Positions 38,708 through 47,197 of a stretch of DNA of 64,000 nt are shown one piece after another. Location: NCBI GenBank assembly GCA_029262375.1, contig JAJCZM010000049.1, positions 67,992-131,991 on the forward strand, read 5' to 3'. The notes below the pieces were generated by a model. The model did not search any database. It was not told the origin of the DNA and saw only the letters and a program-made list of their open reading frames with translations. How positions within the stretch are numbered: the first letter of the stretch is position 1; each line of letters opens with the position of its first letter. The DNA comes from Deltaproteobacteria bacterium (GTDB lineage Bacteria; Desulfobacterota; Binatia; UBA1149; SPBQ01). Both the position numbers and the translations under genes were made by a program.

Positions 38708-39746
38708 CTAGTTCGGCAGGACTTTCGCGCGGGCCGACTGCAGCCGTGTGCGCTGGTGACACGCCGAGCGGTTGATGACCAAGGCGCACGTCCAGTTGTG
38801 GAATACGCGCGAGCAGAGCACGTAGTTGCGCCAGGCTCTGTGCGCTTCGCGGCTTGTCGTCGGAGAACGTGCCCGGTTCGACACCGTAGTGCCAACCCCA
38901 AGCCGTATGGCTCGCATCGCCCGTGAGTAGAACCGGGCCCTCGGTTGTTCGCACCGCGAATGCCGTGCTTCCCGGCGAATGACCGGGAACATGCAGCGCC
39001 CACACCGAACCATCTCCGAACACATCGATCACGGCGGTGAACAAACCGCTTGGATCGCTAGCGAATTGCCATTCGTTGAGTGCGCCCAGATCACCGATGA
39101 GTCGGTCGGTAGTGCCGCGACTGAACATGTTGAGAAGCTTGCGCGCCTCCGTTTCGGCGGGTCCGGTATAGACGGGAGTATCGAGCGCTAGATCGGGCAG
39201 GCCCATGATGTGATCGAGATGGATGTGGGTGAGGAACACACCGGCCGGCTTGACCGACTTCTCGCGCATCCAGTTCGCCGTCGTCGTGCGCACCGTGAGC
39301 GCATCCGTGTTCATGGCGGTCTTGACGATCATGCTCAGGTGCGGATTCGTGTCAGGCTCGAGAAACTCCTCAGCCAATCCCGAGTCCACCAGGAACACTC
39401 CGAAGCGCGGGTGATCGAGCACGTGGAAGTAGATCTCGATCGACTCCGTTCGGTCTTGGAGTCCAGCCTCGATCGCGCGTGGGTGGTCGAGATTGAGAAG
39501 CCCGGATAGTGGAACTTTCCAATCGGCCGCCACCACCGTCTCGAAGCGGACAGGGCCGGGCTCGGCGAGGACAGCGAGCATTTCGTCGCCCGAAGCTACG
39601 CGTCCGAACTGGGACGGGGCCGTTGGGTGGCTGCTGGCTACACAGCCAGCGGCCAGGGCGGCCAGATACACAATCACCAGCACTGAAATCACGAGGCTGA
39701 GCGGCCGGCGGCAAAGGGGTTCGACTGCGTACATTTCGTCGTTCAT
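38697..39746 (-). CDS. Metallo-beta-lactamase-fold hydrolase, lipoprotein
   Basis: THIHLDHIMGLPDL; lipobox-like LAALAAGC; alternative start 39776. Confidence 0.85.
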   Translation of the reverse strand: MNDEMYAVEPLCRRPLSLVISVLVIVYLAALAAGCVASSHPTAPSQFGRVASGDEMLAVLAEPGPVRFETVVAADWKVPLSGLLNLDHPRAIEAGLQDRTESIEIYFHVLDHPRFGVFLVDSGLAEEFLEPDTNPHLSMIVKTAMNTDALTVRTTTANWMREKSVKPAGVFLTHIHLDHIMGLPDLALDTPVYTGPAETEARKLLNMFSRGTTDRLIGDLGALNEWQFASDPSGLFTAVIDVFGDGSVWALHVPGHSPGSTAFAVRTTEGPVLLTGDASHTAWGWHYGVEPGTFSDDKPRSAQSLAQLRALLARIPQLDVRLGHQPLGVSPAHTAAVGPRESPAELASK

Positions 39747-39791
39747 GCGAAGAGCATCGTCCATCTTTCGATGCATGACAATTCCCTAAAT

Positions 39792-39809
39792 TAGCATGCT
39801 AGTATGCAT
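39792..39809. promoter_or_regulatory. Palindromic AT-richer divergent promoter/operator region (LysR-MBL)
   Basis: TAGCATGCTA perfect palindrome (39792-39801) and ATGCAT (39804-39809) between divergent genes. Confidence 0.4.
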
Positions 39810-39811
39810 TT

Positions 39812-40723
39812 ATGGATACACACACCGGCGCGGGCAATTTGTCGAACCTGGCATGGGAATGGGAAGACGCCCAAACCTTCCTGGTGGTCGCCGAGCAGCG
39901 CAGCTTCAGCGCCGCCGCGCGCTTCCTCGGACTCGGCCAGCCTACCATCAGCCGGCGTATCGCCAATATTGAGGAGAGACTCGGGTGTCGGCTTTTCCTG
40001 CGCGACAAACGAGGCGCGGAACTCACCGACGACGGCGCGCGTTTGCTGCCGGCGGCCGAGCAGATGGCGCGCTGGGCGGCCGAGTTCGATCGTCTCGCCC
40101 GCGGCGCGGAGGCCGAAGCGGAAGGCGTCGTACGTATTGCCGCACCGCCGGGCTTCGCGGTGGAGTTCCTGGCGCCTTTCGCTCGGCTGGCCCGCGAGCG
40201 GCTTCCGGCCGTAAGATTGGAGGTGCTGGCGGTCATCGACTACCTCGATCTCGCTCGCGGTGCCGCAGACCTGGCGATACGAACACGGCCGCCGACCGAG
40301 CCCGAGTTGACGGCGCTCGTCAGCATGCCTGTTGAAGTCGGCGTCTTTGCATCGCAGTCGTATGCGGCGTCGCTCCAGGCAGGCGCGCGACTGGCCGATA
40401 TCGATTGGATCACCTGGGCGTTCCCGTATGAGAATGTCGCACCCCGCCCACTGCTCGAAGCGGCGATCGAAAACTTCCAACCGATCTTCGCGTCCGACAA
40501 CTACCTCGTGCAGAAGAGTGCGCTCATCGAGGGGCTCGGCGCCATGATCCTCGAGCGCGGGCGTCATCCGCTCGCGCGTTCGCCCGAGGTGGTGGAACTC
40601 GCCATCGACATCGAACTACCGTCGGCCGAATTCCATCTGGTCTGCGCCACGAGCATGCAGTACGTCCCACGCGTTAAGGCGGTGGCCGATCTCCTGCTCG
40701 AACAACTCAACCAGCGGCAATAG
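39812..40723 (+). CDS. LysR-family transcriptional regulator
   Basis: WEDAQTFLVVAEQRSFSAAARFLGLGQPTISRRIANIEERLGCRLF. Confidence 0.92.
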   Translation: MDTHTGAGNLSNLAWEWEDAQTFLVVAEQRSFSAAARFLGLGQPTISRRIANIEERLGCRLFLRDKRGAELTDDGARLLPAAEQMARWAAEFDRLARGAEAEAEGVVRIAAPPGFAVEFLAPFARLARERLPAVRLEVLAVIDYLDLARGAADLAIRTRPPTEPELTALVSMPVEVGVFASQSYAASLQAGARLADIDWITWAFPYENVAPRPLLEAAIENFQPIFASDNYLVQKSALIEGLGAMILERGRHPLARSPEVVELAIDIELPSAEFHLVCATSMQYVPRVKAVADLLLEQLNQRQ

Positions 40724-40790
40724 AACACCGACCGGCATCGTCAGACGAAGACGACTCATCGGCTGGCTTCCACCTTGCCCATGACGAACA

Positions 40791-42020
40791 GTGCAGACCA
40801 TGATTTCGTGTGATGAACGGTTCGCACTACCCGGCGGTGCGACGGCAATCGTGGCGGCACTCCTCGTGGTGCTGCCGGCCGCGATGTCGGGGTGCGACAA
40901 GGATAAGGAATCGGTCGAGAACGACCCGAATCGGCGCAATGGAGCGCCCGTCTATCGGCTTCAGTTGCAATCGCCCGTCTACACGATCGACAAGATTTAC
41001 AAGTCGATGCAGGGTCCGTCCGACATAGAGCGCATGCGGCTCGGCGGCGACTCGGAGGTCGAAGAGCTGGTATGGATGACCGGCTATCGCGCCGAGGTCA
41101 CGGACGCATCGGGCAACGAGCCGCGCTCTGCGGAATTCATGTGTCACAGCGCGATGGATACCCGCGACGACGTGTACCGGGCGAAATTCCCAACGGCGAT
41201 GCGTCTGCGCGGCAACCGACTATTCAGCGTGGATCAAGGAACGCTGGAGAACGTACTGCCGAGCGGCTTCGGCGTGCCACTGATGTCGTCGAGCGACCTT
41301 CTGGTCGCCACGCAAGTACTGAACCACAACGTCGAAGCGGACCCGTTCGAGGTTAGACAACGCGTCACCGTGGAATTCGTGCGCGATGTAGACCTGGCCA
41401 CTCCGCTCAAACCACTGATTCAGCACGGCATCTACGGTCTTGCACTGGTGGACGGTCCGGACGGATACATGGGTGTCGCGCCCGGTAGTGCCGACGAAAA
41501 ACGTCACGGCCCGGGATGTTCGATCGCCGAAGACGTCGGGCACCCCGGCGGTTTGGTTCTCGATAAACACGGTCGACGCTTCTCATCGTTCTGGGTCGTT
41601 CCCCCCGGGCGCCATACGTACCACACGCGCGTGACCGACCACCTGGGTCTTCCGTACGACACCACCGTGCACTACGCGGCGGCACATCTGCATCCGTTCG
41701 CGACGTCGCTCGAGTTGTACGACATCACATCGTCTCGATCGGTGATCAAGCTGACTGCGACCGCAAGCGCCAACGGCACCGGTCTGGCCGAGGTGGAAAG
41801 TTACTCGAGTGCCGACGGGGCTGCGTTGTACGCGGGGCACGAGTACGACCTCATCGCCGAGTACGACAACACGTCACGCGTGGCGCAGGACGCAATGGCA
41901 ACGATGCTTCTGTACGTACTCGTTCGCGACTTAGAGTTCAGCAAGCCTGACGGCGACCCGGCGAAGGAATCGATCTGGGAACAGGTCGACGCGGGGCCGT
42001 TGGCTCAGAAGTTGAACTGA
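40791..42020 (+). CDS. Lipoprotein of unknown function, possible copper type II monooxygenase-like domain
   Basis: VVLPAAMSGCDKDKE lipobox; HTYHTRVTDHLGLPYDTTVHYAAAHLHPFATSLELYD. Confidence 0.7.
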   Translation: MQTMISCDERFALPGGATAIVAALLVVLPAAMSGCDKDKESVENDPNRRNGAPVYRLQLQSPVYTIDKIYKSMQGPSDIERMRLGGDSEVEELVWMTGYRAEVTDASGNEPRSAEFMCHSAMDTRDDVYRAKFPTAMRLRGNRLFSVDQGTLENVLPSGFGVPLMSSSDLLVATQVLNHNVEADPFEVRQRVTVEFVRDVDLATPLKPLIQHGIYGLALVDGPDGYMGVAPGSADEKRHGPGCSIAEDVGHPGGLVLDKHGRRFSSFWVVPPGRHTYHTRVTDHLGLPYDTTVHYAAAHLHPFATSLELYDITSSRSVIKLTATASANGTGLAEVESYSSADGAALYAGHEYDLIAEYDNTSRVAQDAMATMLLYVLVRDLEFSKPDGDPAKESIWEQVDAGPLAQKLN

Positions 42021-42541
42021 GAAGCGACGCGACTCGAGAGCGCGGTGAGTCTCGGCTGCGTAAGGAGATGCGTGAGAAAGTGACCGCCGAGCAAGACAAT
42101 GCGCACAGTGATCATGCTGGTGGCGAAGGCCTCACAGGCCATGCGAAGACTCTCGAGCGATTGCACGCTGGCGAAGTCGGCATCTTCCACAACGACGACC
42201 AACGAGACGCCGCGTGTTCTGGCATCGGCCATCTCTGAGAAGAGCGCTTCTACCTGCTGCTTCCCGCCGACAGCGCTGCGCGTCGGCAAGCTGCCCGCCA
42301 TCAATTCGGCCATGACGTCGATGCGGCCGAGCCGGCCACTGAACGCGATCACGCGCACGCCCGACGCGCGATCGATTGCCGCATCGAGGGTTTGTCGGAT
42401 CGCGTACTGATCGTCACCGACGAGCACCGCGTGCCCCTCGCCGGAATCTAGGTATCGCGTGATCTTCGCCTCGATGTCGCGCGGAGTGTATCGCGAGCGA
42501 ACCGACCGCGATCCTTTGGACTGTCTAATCGTCGAAGCCAT
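42005..42541 (-). CDS. ExeA-like AAA domain protein with degenerate nucleotide-binding motifs
   Basis: C-terminal TVRIVLLGGHFLTHLLTQPRLTALSSRVASQFNF resembles ExeA/AAA_22 'QIVLVGQPEL...LRQRI..RYHL'; Walker A position reads VGDDQYAIRQTL; start from internal Met. Confidence 0.6.
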   Translation of the reverse strand: MASTIRQSKGSRSVRSRYTPRDIEAKITRYLDSGEGHAVLVGDDQYAIRQTLDAAIDRASGVRVIAFSGRLGRIDVMAELMAGSLPTRSAVGGKQQVEALFSEMADARTRGVSLVVVVEDADFASVQSLESLRMACEAFATSMITVRIVLLGGHFLTHLLTQPRLTALSSRVASQFNF

Positions 42542-42623
42542 TGCGTAACCGTCTTGACCCGCGACAATTTCCCGCAAGCCCGAAGCAGCGACAATCGTTC
42601 GAGCACTCAGACTGTGCGTAACT

Positions 42624-42650
42624 CCTCGACCTGCCCGACCTGCCCGACTC
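42624..42650. repeat. 9-bp tandem repeat (x3)
   Basis: CCTCGACCT GCCCGACCT GCCCGACTC just downstream of the TPR-B stop. Confidence 0.6.
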
Positions 42651-42653
42651 GCC

Positions 42654-44948
42654 TTACTTCGGATTCGACAGGCCGGCGAGCAGGTGCGACACGACGCCGT
42701 CGCGCGCGAACACGCGCGAGTGTTGAGCAATGTCGCGCCAGACGCGCAGTTGCGCCGTGCCGAGCGCACGAAATCGCCCGTTCACATCACGGAACGTGTA
42801 GATGGAAGATGCACGATTTCCGCCCAGCATATCGAGGCAAGCAACCAAGACCGTCCGACGATCTGCGCTGCCTAGCGAACCGCGCAATTCGACGTCGGCG
42901 CGACGGCGCCCCTCCCACAATAAAACCGGCAGCGTACGCTCGATTGCGTCAAAGGCCGACAGTCCGCCGCGCTCGTCGCCGCCGTCGAGTTCGGCCAGAC
43001 CGCGCACTACCCACGCACCCATCCGCGCCGGATTCTCGCGCGTGGCGTGCTCGAGATCCGTGAGCGCGAGATCGAGTTCGCCGCGGCGCCAATGCAGCTC
43101 GCCGCGATAGGCGTACGTCGCTTCCTCTGGAAGGTATGTGTATTCGGTCTTGCCGTTTCCCCACACGGCCAGCGCTTCGTCGTAGTCCCCTTGCAACATT
43201 CTCGCGGCACCGCCGCCGACGTAGCCCCAGCGCGTCTTCGTCTTGTCCCAAATCTCGTCGAAACCGGCCTGCGCTTTCGCGTAGTCGCCCATCCACAGAT
43301 GGATCTCCGCGGCGTACGTGCGCGCGAACGGCGAGAACTCATCTTGCGCGGCAAGAGCCGCAAGGTCGGCTAGTACGTCGGCAACCGAACGATGCAGGAT
43401 GCGCGCTTGCGCGTTGACGGCCTGCGACCGCGGCGCTTCGAGATCGTAGAGTGGATCCAATCGGTCGTCGACGACGCGCGTGGGCTGACGCGAGCGGTTT
43501 CCCGCGAACCCGCTCATCGTACGGTCAACCAATTCCGACAGACGACGGTCGTCGTCCACGATCGGCCGGACGGCGTCGCGTCCGTGCATCTGGACGAGGA
43601 GCGAAAGATGACTCGGCGACTTCGACCAAGGCTCTTCGTTATCGTCGGCACGGTAGACGAGGTCGGCCTGCTTACGCTGCAACTGCCAAACCGGATGATC
43701 CGCAAAGCGACCGCCGGGCTTGAGATCGTCGAACATGCCTTCGGTATCGCCCGCGTCTCGACGCGCGACCGCACGCCAGAGCAACGCCTCGCTGTTCTTC
43801 GGCTCGGCTTCGATGACGCGATCGAGGTCTTCGAGAGCGCCTTCGATCTGCCCGATCAGCGTTCGCGCCGCGCCGCGCGCGCGAATCGCGCGCAGATCGC
43901 CGGGTCGTTTGGCAAGTACCAGCTCACAAAGCGGCAGGCTGGCCTCGGCATTCCCCTTGTACAGCTCCAACTCGGCCAAGCGCAGGCTCAGATCGAGCGG
44001 GCCGCCGCGGTCGTGAATCGCGCGCGCACGTTGCAGAGCGCCATCGGGATCCCCGGCGCCGAAAACCGACTCCACCGCGTGCGTCAGATCTTCGCCGTTC
44101 GGTTCGGCGGCGAGCACCGCCGTACAGGCGTCTCGCGCGATGTCGGGTCGGCGTGCCAGCGCGGCCAGGCGTCCTACCTCGCGCCAATCCGCCGCAGCCC
44201 CTGTTCGCAAGGCGACGAGGTGACGTAGCTCCAGCGCCGCATCGAGCGCCTCGACGACCGTAAGCATGCGTGTGAGCGCGCGCTGCTGTTCAAGGCCCAG
44301 CGGCGCATCGGCCAGCGCGAGAACCCGCGGGCGAACATCGACAGCCAACCCGCAAAAGCCATCGAGCACCGCCGCGCACGCAGCGTAACTCGCGGCGCAG
44401 CATGCGACGGACGCAGAATCGCAGCCGGACTGACCGGCAAGTGCGTGATCGTAGGCGTCGATGGCACCGCCGATATCGCCGACATCCAACCGTAGTACCG
44501 CCGCAGCGGCGGCACCCGCCGGTGACCACTCGACGAGAGTACGAGCCGCCTCGGCGAGAATCTCAGCGTCGGGTTGCTCGGGCGCAAACGCTGGTTGTTC
44601 TAGCAGCGTAAGCGCCGAGTCGAGTTGCGTCGCTTGTAACCCCAGTGCGCCTTCGGCGGCTCGCCGGCGCCATGCGACGAGGTCGACGGCGAGCTGCGCG
44701 TACGCCCGCACGCGCGGATCGATACGATCTCGCACCGCCAAAAGCAGAGCGCGCTCCGTCTTACCGATGGTGCTCGGGCGCACGACTTTCGGCGAAACAG
44801 ACGCATCGGCACCAACACGAATTTCGATTGTCGGACCGGCGCCGCGGTCGAAGAACAGGCACAACGCGTCGTCGACTGCAGACAGCCGAGAGGGCCGTAA
44901 CCCCTTCGGCCAATCGCCGAACCAATCCGGTAGTGGCAGCGCGATCAT
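42654..44948 (-). CDS. TPR-repeat protein B
   Basis: Multiple TPR-like helices; paralogous to 44945..47188; ATGA overlap with it at 44945-44948. Confidence 0.8.
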   Translation of the reverse strand: MIALPLPDWFGDWPKGLRPSRLSAVDDALCLFFDRGAGPTIEIRVGADASVSPKVVRPSTIGKTERALLLAVRDRIDPRVRAYAQLAVDLVAWRRRAAEGALGLQATQLDSALTLLEQPAFAPEQPDAEILAEAARTLVEWSPAGAAAAAVLRLDVGDIGGAIDAYDHALAGQSGCDSASVACCAASYAACAAVLDGFCGLAVDVRPRVLALADAPLGLEQQRALTRMLTVVEALDAALELRHLVALRTGAAADWREVGRLAALARRPDIARDACTAVLAAEPNGEDLTHAVESVFGAGDPDGALQRARAIHDRGGPLDLSLRLAELELYKGNAEASLPLCELVLAKRPGDLRAIRARGAARTLIGQIEGALEDLDRVIEAEPKNSEALLWRAVARRDAGDTEGMFDDLKPGGRFADHPVWQLQRKQADLVYRADDNEEPWSKSPSHLSLLVQMHGRDAVRPIVDDDRRLSELVDRTMSGFAGNRSRQPTRVVDDRLDPLYDLEAPRSQAVNAQARILHRSVADVLADLAALAAQDEFSPFARTYAAEIHLWMGDYAKAQAGFDEIWDKTKTRWGYVGGGAARMLQGDYDEALAVWGNGKTEYTYLPEEATYAYRGELHWRRGELDLALTDLEHATRENPARMGAWVVRGLAELDGGDERGGLSAFDAIERTLPVLLWEGRRRADVELRGSLGSADRRTVLVACLDMLGGNRASSIYTFRDVNGRFRALGTAQLRVWRDIAQHSRVFARDGVVSHLLAGLSNPK

Positions 44949-47188
44949 GGCGTGAGTCGATTGACGATCTCGCGCTCGACAAGCGGTACACGGTTGGCCG
45001 CTTGGCGCCGCCAGGATTCCACGTCTTCGACGATCCGGAAGCGATCGTCTGCGTCGAAGTACGTGATCGTGTGTGAGGATCTGTTCCCGCGCATCAACCG
45101 GAGGCCCTCTTCGAGAACCGCTGACATTTCTTCCTCGGGCGACGGCCACGTGTGGCCGAGCGCGCGAGAGATGTCCCAGAATAGACGCGGGTGCTTCTCT
45201 ACCAACGAACGGTAGCTGAGCAATGCATCGTCGCGGCGACCAAGCGCAATGTGGCAGAGCGCCGCACTCATGCGGGCGGCGACGCGGCCGGGCTTTGCCG
45301 ACAGTGCCACTTCGAACTCGCGCAGTGACTGTTCGTGCTCACCTCGCAGGCGGTGCAGCTCACCGAGATAGACATGCGTCGTCGCACCCGGGACCGGCTC
45401 GAACACGTACGCAAGCCTTTTGAATTCGTCGAGCGCTGCATCGAAATCGCCACGATGGACGTGCACTGCCGCACGACCTACGAATCCCCAGCGCGCTTGC
45501 TTGGCCTTGTCGTTGCCGAAAAAGCACTTCTCGGCCTCGTCGAACTGTCCGAGCCACAGGCGAAGTTCGCCCCAATAGCACCACGGATGCGGCGACTCAG
45601 GAAACTGCTCGTTGAGAGCCTTGAAGCCGGCATGCACGTTCTCGATCGGCTGCGTTCGGATCGTCTTGAGGAGTTCGGCAGATAGATCCCGACTCACGAG
45701 ATCGGCGTCCTGCGGAGCCGGAAGCATCATTTGGAGATCAGCAGGACGGTCGGATTTCCCCGCCGGAATCCGCGTGAGCGCTTCTTTGCGATTGCCTTTG
45801 AGCGAGGCCAGCATCGCATCGACCTCGGCAAGGCCGGGGTTCGCGATCGTCGTACCGTCGGCCTCGGCCTCGTTGCGCAGGATCGCCACGACGTTCGGAT
45901 AGATATCTCGATCCACGAGCGCCGTTAGCAGCGTGTGCAGCGGCGTCTGTGCGCGAGCACGCGCATAGTTGAGGTAGTGGGTCGCCGTCTCCATGTCGCC
46001 TTTGCGCATGTATAGCTCAGCCATCCACGCCATCGTCTCGGGATCGTCGAGGGCTTCGATCCCCTTGAAGATCGTCAGTGCTTCTTCGTTCTCACCGTCG
46101 AGCACACAGCGCGCGCCCTCGGCTCGCAAAACGCCGATGGCCTCCGGCTGGAGCTCACGCGCTTTCGCGATCCAGCCGCGCGCGTCATCGGTACGCCCGC
46201 ACCACAAGGCGATCTCGGCCAGCGTAAGAAGCACTTCGAAGTGCGGCGGATCTTTAGCCGCGCGTTTCTCGAGAATCTCAGCGCCCTCGGCGAATGCGCC
46301 GTAGCGCAGCAGATCGCGCACCACGCGGATCATCAGGTGATCGTCGTTCGGCTGCGCGGCGCTGGCCCAACGCAGGCATCGCACGGCGAGTTCGCTTCCG
46401 TTGAGCTCATGCGCCAGTTCCGCCATCGGAACGTAATAGTGCGCGCGCTCAGAAAGCTTCGTGTACACGAGCCCCAACCGCAGACGTTCAAACGCCGCCT
46501 CGGTGAACCGTAGTTCCTTCAGTGCAAGCCCGCAGAAGGCGTTCAGCCCTCCCCACGACGCGTTGCCCTCCGGCGACGAGGCGGCGCATTCCTGCAGTCG
46601 GTCGATGTCGCCCGAGCAGGCGTAGACGACCGGCGCCAACCACGCAGGCAGATTGGCAACGTCGGTGTCGGCGTGCGCGAGGACTTCGTCCCACGCCCCC
46701 CCGATCAAGCGTAGGTACAACCGGATTCCGAGCGCGTCGTCGCCCTCGCCGACATCGATGACGGGCATGGATCCCGCTCGATATTCTTCCGCGCTACGTA
46801 GCTGCCGGATCAGGTCGAACGCCTGCGCCAGATCGAGATCGTCGCGGCTCGGCTTGTAGCTGCTCGGCGCAGAGTCGCCGCCGACGATCTGCTGCACCCA
46901 GAGCATGCGTTGATGGAACGCCTGCATGTCGCTACGTGCCTCGGCCAGAGCCGATGCGTCGAGCGACAACGATTCGTTACCGTGACTCGTGACCAAGCGC
47001 GCGGCAACCGGGTCGGCCGCGGTGTCCACTTCGTAGACGCGTTGCTCGCCGCGCGCTGTCGCAATCCATAGACGCAGCGTCTCGGGATCGGCGTGCGCTT
47101 CCAACCACTTCGCATCTAGGGCGCCGAACAGGCGAAGCCATGCCGGCCGCGCCTGCACGAGGATGAACTGTGCTCTTCGTGGACTCAC
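44945..47188 (-). CDS. TPR-repeat protein A
   Basis: 747 aa, TPR-like repeats; 9-bp gap to upstream PhyH gene. Confidence 0.85.
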   Translation of the reverse strand: MSPRRAQFILVQARPAWLRLFGALDAKWLEAHADPETLRLWIATARGEQRVYEVDTAADPVAARLVTSHGNESLSLDASALAEARSDMQAFHQRMLWVQQIVGGDSAPSSYKPSRDDLDLAQAFDLIRQLRSAEEYRAGSMPVIDVGEGDDALGIRLYLRLIGGAWDEVLAHADTDVANLPAWLAPVVYACSGDIDRLQECAASSPEGNASWGGLNAFCGLALKELRFTEAAFERLRLGLVYTKLSERAHYYVPMAELAHELNGSELAVRCLRWASAAQPNDDHLMIRVVRDLLRYGAFAEGAEILEKRAAKDPPHFEVLLTLAEIALWCGRTDDARGWIAKARELQPEAIGVLRAEGARCVLDGENEEALTIFKGIEALDDPETMAWMAELYMRKGDMETATHYLNYARARAQTPLHTLLTALVDRDIYPNVVAILRNEAEADGTTIANPGLAEVDAMLASLKGNRKEALTRIPAGKSDRPADLQMMLPAPQDADLVSRDLSAELLKTIRTQPIENVHAGFKALNEQFPESPHPWCYWGELRLWLGQFDEAEKCFFGNDKAKQARWGFVGRAAVHVHRGDFDAALDEFKRLAYVFEPVPGATTHVYLGELHRLRGEHEQSLREFEVALSAKPGRVAARMSAALCHIALGRRDDALLSYRSLVEKHPRLFWDISRALGHTWPSPEEEMSAVLEEGLRLMRGNRSSHTITYFDADDRFRIVEDVESWRRQAANRVPLVEREIVNRLTP

Positions 47189-47197
47189 CGTTCGGGT

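Noticed and set aside
45335-45685. Antisense ORFs over the TPR genes
   Set aside because: Mirror-frame ORFs from high GC third-position bias; no independent support.
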